Shown: one piece after another, positions 36,401 to 51,400 of the stretch
Layout: every line of letters begins with the position of its first letter
How positions within the stretch are numbered: the first letter of the stretch is position 1
Position numbers and translations under genes: made by a program
The notes under the pieces: generated by a model
Database searches by the model: none
Told to the model about the DNA's origin: nothing
Seen by the model: only the letters and a program-made list of their open reading frames with translations
Origin: Nilaparvata lugens
Taxonomy: Eukaryota; Arthropoda; Insecta; Hemiptera; Delphacidae
Direction of reading: 5' to 3'
DNA length: 64,000 bases
Assembly (NCBI RefSeq): GCF_014356525.2
Contig: NC_052510.1
Coordinates: forward strand, 14,990,778 to 15,054,777

Positions 36401-39400
36401 ACAGGAAGGGTGAAAAGTCCGAGAACGGCTTAATATCTCATACACAAAGGTAATTTGATGGTGGGTGTGATTGGGGATCCTACTCAAATTGAAAATACTA
36501 CTCTACTATGACTTCAAAAATCTGGTCCGCCATCTTGGATGCAACTTTATTTTTTTAAATAGGAAGGTGGTCATATGATACATGATTTCGATAAGAAATT
36601 TCAAGAAAAAATGGATGGTGAAAACCGCACATCGATATCTCAAACCGTTCAGAGGATATTCATATCATTAATCAATACTATTCAAAGCAGAAAGGAGAGC
36701 AAAAAGTATGAGAACGGCTTGTGATTCCAAGAAGGGTGTGATTGGGGATCCCTCTCAAATTGAAAATACTACTTTACTATGACTTAAAAAATCTGGTCCG
36801 CCATCTTGGATCCGCCATATTGAACACAACTTAATTTTTTTTAATGAGAAGGTTGTCATGCAATACATGATTTTGATACAAAATTTCAAGAAAAAATGAA
36901 TGGTGAGAACCACACATCGATATCTCAAATCGTTTAGAAGATTTTCACATAATTAATCAGTACCACTTATGTATTTTATTTCTGATATGCATGATATTGA
37001 TTTCTCCATGATTTAAACTTATTCTATTTATAATTGACTTATTTATTCAGATTATTATGTGAATATCTTCTGAACGATTTGATATATCGATATGCGTTTT
37101 TCGCCATTCATTTTTTCTTGATATTTCGTATCGAAATCATGTATCACATGACCACCTTCCTATATTAAAAAAATAAAGTTGCATTCAATATGGCGGATCC
37201 AAGATGGCGGACCAGATTTTTGAAGTTATAGTAGAGTAGTATTTTCAATTTGGGAAGAATCCCCGATCACGCCCATCATCAAATTACCTTTGTGTATGAG
37301 TTATGAAACCGTTCTCGGACTTCTTTCTCTCCTTTCTGCTTTGAATAGTATTGATTAATAATGTGAATATCTTCTAAACGGTTCTAGATATCGATATGCG
37401 GTTTTCGCCATTCTTTTATTCTTGAAATTTCGTATCGAAATTATGTAGGCCTATCGCATTATGTAGACCTATTTTAAAAAATAAATTCTTATGAATTCTT
37501 GGAATCACAATATTTTATGAGATACTAAGCTGTTCTCATACTTTTTTCTCTCCTTTCTGCTTTGAATAGTATTGATTAATAATGTGAATATCTTCTAAAC
37601 GGTTTGAGATATCGATATGCGGTTTTCGCCATTTTTTTCTTGAAATTTCGTATAGAAATCATGTATCGCATGACCACCTTCCTATTATAAAAAATAAAGT
37701 TACATTCAATATGGCGGATCCAAGATGGCGGACCAGATTTTTGAAGTCATAGTAAAGTAGTATTTTCAACTTGAGTAGGATCCCCAATCACACCCACCGG
37801 TCAAATAACCTTTGTGTATGTGATATTAAGCCGTTCTCGGACTTTTCACCCACTCTGTATAATATTGTGAACATGAATAGTATGTGATAGAAGCTTCAAT
37901 AATAATAACCCACTCTGTATAACTGGGTATTATATAATTTAACTTTAATTCAATTAATAATTTATCATATAATATAACTCAGTTACGATATCATATAATT
38001 TCAAATTAAAGAAATCTTGTTGAAGATAATAACATTTCATATTATTCCTCACAAAAATATACTCCTGAAAGATTGAATAATAAATTATAGATTTTCATGA
38101 TTGAAATTGAGTATTTTGTTAATTAATAATATTTCTACATTGTTGAAAACATTTAAACCACAACGACAACCATGGAATTTCTTCCGAATAAGAAGGGCCG
38201 ACAATATTGTACCGGGTTGAGGATAGAAACAACCATCTATAATATAGTAAGAATGATTTGTGCAGAGCATCCGTGAATGCTAAGATGAATAGGAACGATT
38301 TTCGTCTGTACAGCATTGCTTTTGCTTTTGCTTTATTCATGCTGGTTGCTATTTACTTATGTTGACAGCGTTTGAAGTTCTATTCGCTGGCTGTTTATGT
38401 GTAGAGATAATCCAATCCCCGGTGCCTGGTGCCACCGCTCCCTGCTCCCTCCCTTTGACAAATCTGTTTATTCTAATCCTTCTCTTATGTGCTGCTGCTT
38501 TCACTTCTGCAGACGAACAGCAATTTGTGAGAAATAAAACTCTGAAAATTGTGTGATGGGAGTTGTAATAATGTTTGTGGAGAATTTGCACTTCCATCAT
38601 AGAGCTTTTATAGAATTATCTAATAATATATTTTTCTGAAATTCAAATAGAGGAAATTATACCTGTCATTAGTAACTCTATTAAGAACTAGCAGGTAACC
38701 CGTGCTCCGCAAAGGTCTAATTAAAAACTTGACCCACTGAAATCTTGAAGAATTTAGAATAGGTCTTCAAACATCCTTGGTAAATTAAGAATCAATGAGC
38801 AAAATTTCAAGTTATTCCAGTAGTTCGAACGTGATGATGCGTCATTCGTGAATTTCCTATCCCCTAAGTGTATAAGCCTATTCTTTCCTTCATTATATTG
38901 TAGACTAGCAGGTAACCCGTGCTCCGCGAGGAAGCTTGACAAACTGAAAACTTGAGTGGAATCTTGAAGAGTTTGAAATAGGCCTGTAACCATCCTCGGT
39001 TAATTAAGAATCTATAAAGCAAAATTTCAAGTTATTCAGTCCAGTAGTTCAGACGTGATGATGCGTCATTCGCGAATTTCCTATCCCCTAAGTGTATAAG
39101 CCAAATATCTCCTTTCCATTATTATATTATATTATATAATATTATAAAGACTGTTAGTTGCGAAGCCGCATAAAGCAGGTAATCAAATGAAATTCATATT
39201 TAAGCATTTGAAGCAAAAATCTCGTCTAATTTCGAAAACTTATATTTTTAGCATTGATTTTCGATAAAAAACTAAAATTAAACTTTTTATAAGAATGATG
39301 CCCTCATGAGTTTTAGGCTTGTGCGTGATGGATGATAATGAGAGATGAGTGTACCTACAGTTTCAGGTAAGTTCTGAATTACAAGGAAGCGATTTTTAAG

Positions 39401-42400
39401 CTTATAAATGGTATTTAGAGTAGTTCGGCTCTTGAAGTGGTCACCCTTACAACAAGAGTAGCAGGCGCGTGGAGCTTAACTTATCCTATCGATAGCTTAT
39501 ATCAGCACGACCACGACGAAACCAATCGCTTCCCTAACTTAAGTTCCTCTTCTCTTTCATTATTTTACTTTTTCAGTCCTACCTTCACTCCGCATTTTCT
39601 ATTCAATTCTCTTTTTCATCTTTGCTGTCCTCTGCACACAACTAAAATCTCCATCAAATATTGAAAAACTATAAAAATGCTCCCAAAGTCTTTGACACTC
39701 AATTGATATCAGAATTTGAGCAATTTGACAGATTCCGAAGCAAATTGACAAGAACTTCAAATACGTATTGTATTTTTTCACTTTTTATGTTGATTTTTAC
39801 CATCTAGTAATAATTGTTTGGCATATTTTTGTTTCTTCACTAGCCTACTTCTTCCTTTTCCTTTTTCAACATTCTCATTCACCTTTCCTATCTTCCTTTA
39901 TCTCATTCAACCCTTCCTCTCTCACTTCCTCGCCAGCTTTCACTATCTCACTATCTATTTCTCTATCTCCTTCTCTCTATTTAGCTCAAAATTTTCATTC
40001 TCTCTCTTCTCTTAAAACAGAAGCTCAAAATGAAGTAATAAAGTCTTAAAATAGAGGCAGCAATTCAATTCTCTACGTTTTTTTATCAACCATTTCTTAG
40101 CCCTTCCTTTCCACTATCACTGCATCTCAAAATCCACCAAATCGACAGTTAGAAACTTTCCTCAAAACAGTTCAAATCACCTTCTCATCCTGGCCAAAAT
40201 CACCTCTAACCAGTCCCCAAATCAAAGCGTTGTTACAGTTGGACAAGAACAACTCGAATTCAGCCTACCGATCTAAACGGTTTCAAATTGATGCTCCACT
40301 ACACTCTCTCTGTCAGTTGGCTCCTTTAGAGGCAAGTGACAGTAACAGAAAGAGAGACAGTAGAAGAGACAGAGACAATAAGGAGTTGGATAGGCAGACA
40401 ACAAGGCAACAGTTTACTCATCAGTAGCTCAACTGTTGCTTGTGAGAAGGGGAGTGGTGGGTAGGTCACGTGATGGGGGGCTCACAACTTGCCCCTGTCA
40501 CACTTAATTCGAAGACAACCTGATGATTAGGGTCCACCACTGACTCGATTTGCTTGCCCCCTTTAGAGTTCCCCCACTCAGAGATAATTGTTGACCACCC
40601 TTTCTACCTACACCACTCTTACCGCCCTCTACCAACACGACGAGTCCACCCCTCTCCTTATCATACCTGACCATCAACCTCCCTCTCACGACAGTGACCT
40701 TCTCTCACTCATCCTCCTCACTCCTCTTACCTACAATTCTCCCCCCCCCTCCGCCGGCCACAAACATAAGTTTGACAAGAGAAGAAGAGTCCCAGCATCC
40801 CTGAGAAGTGTAAACCCTCTCTCTCCCACAACATGACCCCCGTGACCCCCCTCATGATATCCTACACCTTAATTGGAATATTTTGCATGGAATCGACAAA
40901 TAATTTGCCCAGGCCTGGCACAATCTTCATCCTTCGAAACCCCCTCTGAATCCCCCCTACTACGCCTTCCCCCTCCCCCAACAACTATTGTCACGTGACC
41001 AAGACTGACTACTGCAGCTGGCAGATGACACGTTGCCTTCATTAGCAGAGTAGATATAGGACAGATTAGTGTACAGGTATATAGACCTAGTTACAAGAGG
41101 TATGTCGTATTGGTAATTGGTTTCGTTGACAGGCTCAACGAAACTAGCCTGTTTTCGAATAAAATTCAACTGGCAGTTGATGAACCAGTTAAAAATTGCT
41201 CAGAAATGATGAGATGTTGATGTTGCATCAACGAAAATAAGCAGTTTTTCAACTAGTTTACAAAATAAGTCAGACTTCTCGGTGATCAACCGAGACAGAA
41301 AGCTGACTCTTTCAATGGATAGCAGACGCACGCAAGTACGCATACCAACTCGTTGATAAGCATGCAAGTAAATTGGATTGGGGTGATTTCTATTATTGCT
41401 CGTATATTGGCTCTAAAAAACTGAGGGAGTTGTGAAGGAGGGTAGGGGTGTATAAAAAGTTGGCTGCAGTCTCCTGACAGCCTTTATTTTATTCGTGCTA
41501 TATGAATTAATTTTTTTAGTTTTCTTTTACAATTAGATTGTTCGAATTCCAATATTAAAAAATCAAAAATCAAAGTACCATTTAAAAAAAGGGTACTTAG
41601 ATTTTTATTTTTAATTCATTATTATTATGAGTAGCTCTAACTAAAAAGTCTAATATTCATCTACTTTTTATCTACCGTACTTGAGAGTGAGTCACAACTA
41701 CTTTGTTGATTGTGTTTTGTGTGATGGTACCTCCCATCCTATGCAATTTTCACAGTATTATCAAACGTTTCTAGCAATTACTATACGAATATCACATATG
41801 CCTCTTCCTTGGTAAAGTCTATCAGGAATAATTAATCTTTCCCAGTTTCGCAAACAACTTATAATTCAACATCTTGTGAGACTGGACTCTCCACATATCA
41901 TCTCAAACCTCTCCACGAAATAGAAGCAAATACATGACGACTGACAGAGGAAGACTAGTTAGCCCCTTTCAAGGGAGCAACCACGGTAATCAGTGGCGCC
42001 GAATTAACTGCATTTGAAAAGCAAGTTGCTGCTGTTAAAGAGACGCTTCACTTTCAAAACACGCCGCACGCAGATTTGTCATCAAACGATGAGAGCGAAG
42101 GCCGAAGGCCAAGCGCCCTTTTTGAAACAAAATGCCCTCTCGCTTGCTTGACCGTCACTGATCTAGCCCTTCAAAGGGTCTCCACTTGCTACCAGGGTCC
42201 CCTATAGGGATAGCTTCGTCGTCTCATTTCACGTACAATGTACATATAGTACAGGAGTAAGCCTACATAGATATTCAAATGTGTGATAATTTGTGTAAGC
42301 TACTGTTTATTCACTTTCTGAGTAGTTATGAAGGTGGTTATCCAGTAATGTTTATTCGTATTTAAGTATTACATTTACGATGAGAAGAGATGCAGTTTGC

Positions 42401-45400
42401 TAGGAGAATATAATTCTCAATTAGTTGTATGAAAATTATTTCGAAGTTGGTATGAAGGAGTTTCACTCAATCTACCCTCAGACCCTCACTACTACTCATT
42501 GTTTTTCTTTCATTTGCACTACGTTGTCCTAAAATACTAAATAAGAGTAAGGCCTGGTTCCTGGGACACCTTTTAAATCTAATAAACCTATAGATTTAAT
42601 GGTTCATTGGATTTGATAAGGTGCTAGAAACCGGGGACAATCACCTATAGATAGAAGATGATAGATCATAGATGTAATGTTCCAACTCTTGGCTTTTGTT
42701 TGTGTTGATTTTATCTAATTACTTTTTCATGTTTATATATTGTTTAGTTTCCATGATCTATACTCCTGTCAACTATGTATTCTTATGGACTTGTTTGTTT
42801 TGCTGTTTGTATTTTTTAATTTCTATATATTGTATTATTTATATCATTGCATGTAATTTTCCCTCGAATATCTAATATATGTAAAAGTGATATGTACCGT
42901 TGAAATTTGAATAAATAGAAATTAAAAAAAGGTTAAGATTTTGATTATGTTAGTAAATTTGAAACATTAAAAGTTTTCTCTTCAAACTCACTTTACAATC
43001 TTGAAAAAGGTTGGATACAATTAAATGTTGTCAAATATTATCGTATTGGAACAAATAGAATAAAAGATAAACTTTCCTTATGTAAAAAGCTTGGAAATTT
43101 TAAAGAATATTCTTATCCTCACCCTGAATACTTGAAAAGACAGATTTTGGTATAGATTGAAGGAGAAGAATCGAGAGAGAAATTAAGTAATGAGATTAAT
43201 AATTAACGTAGTCCGTCTCTTTTGGAATAATTTTATTAAAGGTAGGAGACGTTTTGGCGAGAGAAAGTTTTTTCATGGAGAACACTGAGGGGGACCGGAA
43301 TCCAAGAATTTTTCATATCAATTCTATCATGACCTCCAATTACTTTTATATGTTTTCTTAGAATTTCTCATGAAGTAAGACTTCAAAACTTTTAAATTAT
43401 TTTCTTTGGGCTTCATAACTTCTTACAAAAATATTTCATCTGAGAAACATGCAACAAAAATTCAGTTCTGAATATTCTGTCCCTCCATTACTTTGAATCA
43501 TAAATTGAATAAATTTGTTTCAATTATTGAATTGGAATTAATTTAAAGCATTCAAAATAAGCCTATGTCTATCCTAGGTAAATTCAGATTCTTTATGCAT
43601 AATTTCAAGTTAATCAGTTCAGTAGCTCAGACAAGATGATGCGTCAATTGTGAATTTCCTATCCTTTACATGTATACGCCGATTTTTTCCTTTATGAAGT
43701 GGGAATTAAGAAATCAAATTGTCCTCTTTTCAACTTTTTTTCATTTCTCACAACATGTTTAGACTTATGTAATTTTTAAGTGAGTGAGTGAAAAGAAAAG
43801 ATTCTCCTTTATACCCTCTATGAAGTCTATATTGGCTACATAGGGTGCTTATTCTAATTAATAAAAACAATATAAAAACTTGTAGTACCCTTTATTAAAA
43901 ACTTTGAAATATTTTAACGACTAGTTTCGACCATAGGTCATTTTCAAGTTGAAATGTAAAAATAAACAAGTTGATAGTAGAAGTTTTTATAAGTTGATAA
44001 GTTGTTTTTTGATGTATATTCTGTATTTTCTTGCAAATATACAACATGTAGATCTTCGAAACGTGTGTATGACATATTTTTTGCAAGATTAGTAGGCCTA
44101 GGTCTTTGTCAACAATGGAAAATATTGTGTACTCCAATCCATGACAGAACTATTATCTTGTGCTACTTTGTGTTGAGCAGGCTTATTCTAGGTCTCCAAG
44201 GGCTGACACACGTACTTATTTATGTGTAAGCAGGCCTAATTCAACACGAACTAATAGAGAGTGGCCCGAATGACAATTACTGCGGTGACAGTGAAACCGA
44301 GTACATGATGATATTATAGTGGTGCTAAGCAGGAGAGCAGGACTTAATAGGCGCTGAGTTGGCCGTGGAACTTGGCTGAGCGCGCGCTTAGGGGTGTGAG
44401 CTGCCAAGGACTTGGGGACTTAATAAAGGCAAGGAATGGCGGCAATGGCGTTCTGGAGGCATTCGGTAATAAAGCGAAGAATGGCATTTCTCAAGCGGCG
44501 CGGCGCGACTTCACGCTATCCATAGCTAAGAACGACGCCTTTACTCCTCTCTCTCTCTTTCTCAAACTCTCACTCCTCTCACACACATATTTCCCCTCTC
44601 ACTAGCACAAATCCCATTAAAATTTCACACCAGCAGTTCAATCGACATGCGACCAAACTTGAGCGACGCTTTGCTAATGTGGGTAAGACCCATCGGTTTT
44701 TCTTTAAAACCTGTAGCGTAGCGTATTTGTATGTTGAGATGCCTTTGAAACCCATTACCTCCAACTTACTTGCAGATTCCTTCAACCTGTAGAGGGGTTT
44801 GCAACCGCCTCCAATGCAAAAAGGACCAACTAAAGTATTCGAGTAGTAACCAACCTTTTTCGAAGTTGAAGGACGCCTTCCAATCCGAGAACGTCTGCTA
44901 GAATATTCAGTAACTGCTAACGTGAACTTGAAAAGAATCTTTAGGTGGAATTGGGATTTAATTGATGAGTACTGAGTAGAGGTTCTCTTTCCGGTGAGAG
45001 TTGTATCTGTAATTACTTAGCTAGGTTGTCTCCATGACTGTGATATTTTCCTACATGTGTCTCTGGTGGGTTGGTAGGTACATCTTCCCTTGAGTGATTT
45101 GCTAACACATTTGCCTTTACATTGATCGAGCTATTTGCGAGCTCAAGTCTAGTTTTCTTCTGGCAACAAGACTCTTTTTCTGAGTTAACACTACCAATTT
45201 ACTGAGTTAAGTAAAAAGAACCATTTTTCAAAATCACCGTGGAAATCATTATGAAAACTAGTACCAGAGATGTTGATCTTTGAGACTTTGAGTATTATAG
45301 TGGAAATTTGAGTAATTGGGTGAGCTTCGCTGTACAATTAGAAAACACTTGATTGAAAATCTTCGGTGATCAGAGATCAAATCCATTTGGACCATCTTTG

Positions 45401-48400
45401 GTAATTAAGGAGAAGAATTAGAAGAACTATTAGTGAATTATTGAGAATCATTCATGAATCATTGAGAGGCATGACAGTGAAACGCAATTTACGTTCGATG
45501 ATCACACACACGTCACACATCACGAAATACTCGTATGTTAACGGATAGGTAGAAAATGATGAAAATGAGGTGGAGCTGGAAAAGGTGGAGGAGAAGAACT
45601 GGAAGTAAGAGGCGGGGGATGAGAAGACGAGGATGATGATGAGATGAAGAGGAGGAGGACTAGAAGTGGTGGAGGAGGAAGGAGTTGAGGAGAAGGATGA
45701 GGTGAACATGGAGGGAAAGATGAAGAAGGAGAGAACAAGTTATAGAAGAAGTGGGAGGATGAGGAGGAGGAGGAGGAGAAGGAGAGGAGGAGAAGGAGAG
45801 TAGGAGGATGAGAAGAAGGAGGAGGAGGAGGAGGAGGAGAAGGAGGAGGAGGGAAGAGGTTGCGAGGATGAAGGGGAGTAGGAGCAGGGAAGAGGTTGCG
45901 TGGATGAAGGGGTGGAGGACGGGGAGGAGGACGAAGAGGAGGACGGGGAGGAGGACGGGGAGGAGGTAGAGGGCGAGGAGGAGGAAGAGGAGTAGTAGTA
46001 GGATGAGGAGGAGGAGGAGGAGGAGGAGGAGGAGGAGGAGGAGGAGGAAGAATAGGTGATGGTGAAGGAGGAGGAAGGAAAAGGTAACGACGAGGAGGCA
46101 AAGAAAAAGATAAGGAAGAGAAAGAACATAAATGGGAAGAAAAAGGAGGAGGAGGATGATGAGATGAAAAGGAGGAGGTGGAGGAGAAGGAATTGGAGGA
46201 GTGAGTATTGAAATGACAGAACATCATCCAAATGACCGAGTGGATTTGGGGAAGATGTGGTCCTTTTGCGTTATCCCTTCCACTCGAGTGAGCTCAATCC
46301 TCCTCGTCGTGTATTAGTATCAGCATAGGATTACCAGCATGTCTTTCTAACATACTGGAATCCACACTGATTTTTCCGGCAAATCAGACTGCTGAAAGCG
46401 GGGATGATAGATTTGAACAGTGGAAAATGAAATCGTTATTTGAATGTGAATAAATCGTTATTTTGTATCGTGAGTTGGATTTCTGTCTACATTTCACAAA
46501 TTTCGCTTTTTTTTGTTTATGCAAGTACTGTCGAGTGTAGATCTGAAATGCATCACAGCAATCAATACAGCTACGTACTTCACTATAATTTTCTTATTTT
46601 TATTACAAAATAATACATCTTGAACTCCCTTTTTGGTTCCTGCTCTTTCTCTTGTTCTTATCCTCCTCTTCCTAAATTTTCTTGTCCTCTTCCTCGATTC
46701 CTCTTCTCCACTATTACTCCTTCTACTCTTCCTCCCTCTTCTTCACCTCTTCTTATATCTCCATCTTTTCCTTCTCATCCTCCTTTTCCCCATTCTCCCC
46801 CTTCTACTTCTTTATTTCCCTCTTCTCTTTCTCCTCATTTTTCTCGACCAACTCCTGCTCCATCTCTTTCATCTTCTCATCCACCTTCTCTTCCTCGAAT
46901 ACCACCTCCTGATTCTCGCCGTCATTTTCCTCATCATCATCCTCCTTGGATTGGATTTTTGAATTTGTTCATTTAAATGCCAATGTCATGATACTTATTT
47001 CTACAACTACAGTAGTAGTCCAGTCACTATATACATTGGTGCTTTCATTTTATATTGTAGTTCTGATTTTCAATATACAGGGCGTCCCAGATAAGGTGTA
47101 AACCCCGGCTACCATAGACTCTGCATGCAATTTGCAACAAAAAATGCTCAGTAAAATTTTCTCCTATCGACCTTCGTTTTCGAGATATATAGATTTTTCG
47201 ATATTTTTCAAGTAGGCGTACTTCCAGTCATTAAATCGTCAATATCTCAAGAACCATTGGTCTTGAGTCAATTTTAAGGACATTGTTGAAAAGAGGACAA
47301 AATTTCACATTGATTTGAGGTATTAAACATGCCAAAAACAGGAAAATTTGCTATTGCCTTTTATTTAGATTATGAAATTCCTAATAAAATGAGATCATTC
47401 GGATCTTTCTATCTTTAATGAGTACTGAGTTACAATTTTACAATAAGTAAAATTTTAGGAAAAATCAGTTTCTATGATTTTAGTTTTTGATCAACAATAT
47501 ATTCCGATTGTTACCATTTAAATGTATAATTCAAGATTCCTCTGGGCGTGATTTTGTGCTCTACAGGTAGAGCGCTCTATCTCATATGGATCTCATATGA
47601 ATCGAGCAGAGAAGAATGAGCTGCGGTACAATGAGATCCGATCATTGTGTCAAAAGTTATGAGTGTTTGAAATTTTGATCCTTGAGGTGTCCTTATGCGC
47701 GCCTCTCCACTAAATTAAGAGCATCTAACGGGTGATTCTCATAGAACATGATCTAATGAACTTATTTAATGGTGCGAAATCTTAATGTGATGACAATGGA
47801 GAATTCATTATTAAGAATTTCATGATCTAAAAAAAAGCGATAACGAATTTTTGTGTCATGATTTGGCGGAAATAACTGAAAACTGGGCCAAAAATAAAAG
47901 GTTATTAGGCCAATGTGTATATAGCACAAGGAAATTTTGCATGATATGATTGGTTCTGGACTTCTTTTGTGTATCCAAACAATATATTGAGAAATAAGAA
48001 CTACAATATAAAATGCAAGCACACCCCTTTTTCATGTCTATATTGACTGGACTTTAGTAACTGTAGATTTTTCAAACATCACTTGAAAAGTGGGGGGGGC
48101 GATCGCCTCGATGGATCCCCACCTGGATCCGCGCCTGCATTCAAGAGGTTTCGCCAATAAGAAGAGGTCCAAAAATTCCTACGAATAAGAAATCGACCAA
48201 TGACATACCTTGGTCATAAAGTCAAAGAAGTAAATTAATAATTCACTACTTCAAGTGAAATTGAAAGGAGAGCATTATCAATTATTATCATTAACCTTTT
48301 ACAAAATATTTTACCTCTTTTTTCATTACCTCTTCCCTCTTTCCTTTGGGTCATCATAAAATAATCTTGCAATAAAATTTATCCGGTCAATTTTTGCTGA

Positions 48401-51400
48401 ATTTGTTCCACTGAAATGCTTAAAGACTTCAAAATCAGCAGCAATCTACCTTGCAGATAATACTCACTACTAGAGAGAGATTTATAGCACCAGCTTTGTG
48501 TGACTGCCACCCAAAGTAGCTCAGCTCGTTTTAAAAGCGCGTACTAACGCGTTCTCATCATATAGCCAACCTGCAGTTGATAACTGAACGCGGTGAGATA
48601 GCGCGACGCGACGCCTAGTAAAATTGCCTCAAAACGCTCCAAGTCTGTCACCTCGTTAAATCGTGCTAGATTGGACTTTCGCTCGCACGAGTACGCACGA
48701 ATACGCACGAATACTCACGAGCGCGCGCATTCAAGTTCGAAAGATAATATCCATAGCAAATTTATATATGAAAGTACAGTGTAGTGAGATATTGGCTTCC
48801 AATCCAGTTCTACAAACTATTCATAAATCTTCTTTCATAATTGCTCTGCTTCTCTATACCAATTCAAAATTTGTTAAAACTTTTAACAATCACTAATTCG
48901 AAACCTTTGTGAAAAAGTGATAGCCCATGAATCTACATTGGCCTAATTCCTCTGTCTGGATTCCAAGTGAAATTACAATTTTAAATATTCTCAAACCACA
49001 GAATATGATTTCAATATAATATGTATAGTGAAAATTCACCTACGCATACTAATAGTCTAGAATCTTCTATAATTATTACTTTACTAGCTGGCCCGGCGAA
49101 CTTCGTACCGCCAAATAGTTAATCTCATGACAAACTTTAGCTTGATACACACCTGAGGAGGCACGATGCAGCATTTTGCATCCAGGTGCTTCTTGTTTAT
49201 TGGTTTGGATGGAAGAACTCACACACACTGAATCGGGCATGGCGTGGAACGGTTTGATAAGGCAATCTCCGTAAGATCAACACTTTGTATCACCAAGCCG
49301 CGCCTCCTCAGGTGTGCTTAGCCTTAGCTTAATCTGATGCACTATATTTTTATGAAAATTATCCAACAATCAATATATACATTATTTATATCTCAATAAA
49401 TGGACTTCCAATGTGCTTAGTTAGTTTTTCAGCAGTTTGTATTTTTAGATGTAGTTGAATGCAGCTTGCTGGGAAATTGAATGGTATAACTATCTCCTTG
49501 CTGCTGATTTTTCCGTGCATATTCTAAATTTACAGCGTTTCGAGTTCTACGACCCAAGTTTAGTCGTCGTTCGTACCGTGGCATTATTATTAGAATTAGA
49601 ATTTTGTGAATCAGTAGGAAGAAAATTAAAAATCAGATCTACTGACGGCTGTTGAATGACGCAATGATTAACAGCTGATTTTTTATTTCTGTGTGTGACC
49701 AGCTCACAAATCTTCTCCCATAACGATTACATGTAAACTTTGAAGGACCGTAGGAAAGAGTCCTGAAGTCGGATTATAAATTTGATAGGCCATAAACCCT
49801 GCCCTGAACATAACGAACACAACTAAAAAAATCATCAAATTCGGTGCACACATGAAAAGTTATTGAATGTCAAAATTTGAGGCTCAATTTTATTTATATA
49901 GATCATCTCTTCATCATAATATCTTCTCATTCCCCACGCTTAAGTAAGCAAAAAGCTCATGAAGTCATCATCCACAGTAAAAAAATATATCGTACTTTGA
50001 AAGGACTACTTGAATTGTTTTGTATTATGGAAATTACTAGAACCCTTTTTGTAATATTTTACATAAACACAACTAGTCTCAGCACTCACGCCATTTTCAA
50101 GTGTCAAAATAAGCTTTTCTCGTACTTCGCATTCTTAGTATAGCATTAGAGCGAAATGGATTCACTTCAATCTGTCAGTATAGCATTAGATGTAGAAATA
50201 TGAATTCACTTTAATCTGACACCAAAGGAATTTCTCAAAGTGAGTCTGGCATCATAGTATAGCATTAGAGCGAAATGGATTCACTTTAATTTGGCAGTAT
50301 AGCATTAGATGTAGAAATATGGATTCACTTCAATCTGTCAGTATAGCATTAGATGTAGAAATATGGATTCACTTTAATTTGACAGTAGAGAATTTTTCCC
50401 TCTCAAAGAGATTTTTTTCCCTCATCTAGCATTCACCTCAATCTGTCAGTATAGCATTAGATGTAGAAATATGGATTCACTTCAATCTGTCACTATAGAG
50501 AGGGAATTTTTCCTCCTAAAAGGGAAATTTTTTTTTCCCTCACCTGGGCAAGGAGAGAGAGAGAAAGATATATCTCTCTCTTTTCATCCCCCTCACCTCC
50601 ACTGGGCAGGGGGAAGGGGAAATCTATTTTTAGAAAGAGAGAGAGAGATATATATATCTCTCTTTTCATCCCCCTCACCTCCACTGGGCAAGGGGAAGGG
50701 GAAATCTATTTTTAGAACACCCCCCACCCTACAGGCGGGGGGAAGGGGAGGAGGGATGGACGAGGGGGGAGAGGGGGGAGGGGATTTCGAGCAAAAAAGC
50801 CCGTCTTAAGTATCAGATATACTCTACTTTCGTACCGTGGCATTATTATTAGAATTAGAATTTTGTGAATCAGTAGAAAGAAAATTAAATATCAGATCTA
50901 CTGACGGATGTTGGATGACGCAATGATTATAACAGCTGATTTTTATTTCTGTGTGTGGCCAACTCACAAATCTTCTCCCATAAGGATTACATGTAAACTT
51001 TGAAGGACCGTAGGAAAGAGTCCTGAAGTCGGATTATAAATTTGATAGGCCATAAACCTGGCCCTAAACATAACGAACACAACTAAAAAAATCATCAAAT
51101 TTGGTGCACACATGAAAAGTTATTGAATGTCAAAATTTGAGGCTCAATTTTATTTATATAGATCATCTCTTCATCATAATATCTTCTCATTCCCCACGCG
51201 TAAGTAAGCAAAAAGCTCATGAAGTCATCATCCACAGTAAAAAAATATATCGTACTTTGAAAGGACTACTTGAATCGTTTTGTATTATGGAAATTACTAG
51301 AACCTTTTTTGTAATATTTTACATAAACACAACTAGTCTCAGCACTCACGCCATTTTCAAGTGTCAAAATAAGTTTTCTTAGTACACTCCATTCATTCAA

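Noticed and set aside
38359..38556. Small secreted protein (hydrophobic 65-codon frame)
   Set aside because: The hydrophobic part is C-terminal, no homology or splice context, and similar frames arise by chance in AT-rich DNA.
45538..46231. Long Pro/Ser-rich open frames on the minus strand (up to 229 codons)
   Set aside because: They lie exactly on the GGA/TCC polypurine tract and have no domain, start context or splice support; pure composition effect.
50130..50500. CRISPR-like array of 45 bp repeats
   Set aside because: Units are contiguous without unique spacers and decay gradually, in an intron-rich animal genome; ordinary tandem repeat.
49877..51382. Duplicated 88/81-codon frame as a conserved small gene
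   Set aside because: It remains open in both copies, but the copies are so similar that this is expected without selection; kept only as part of the duplication finding.
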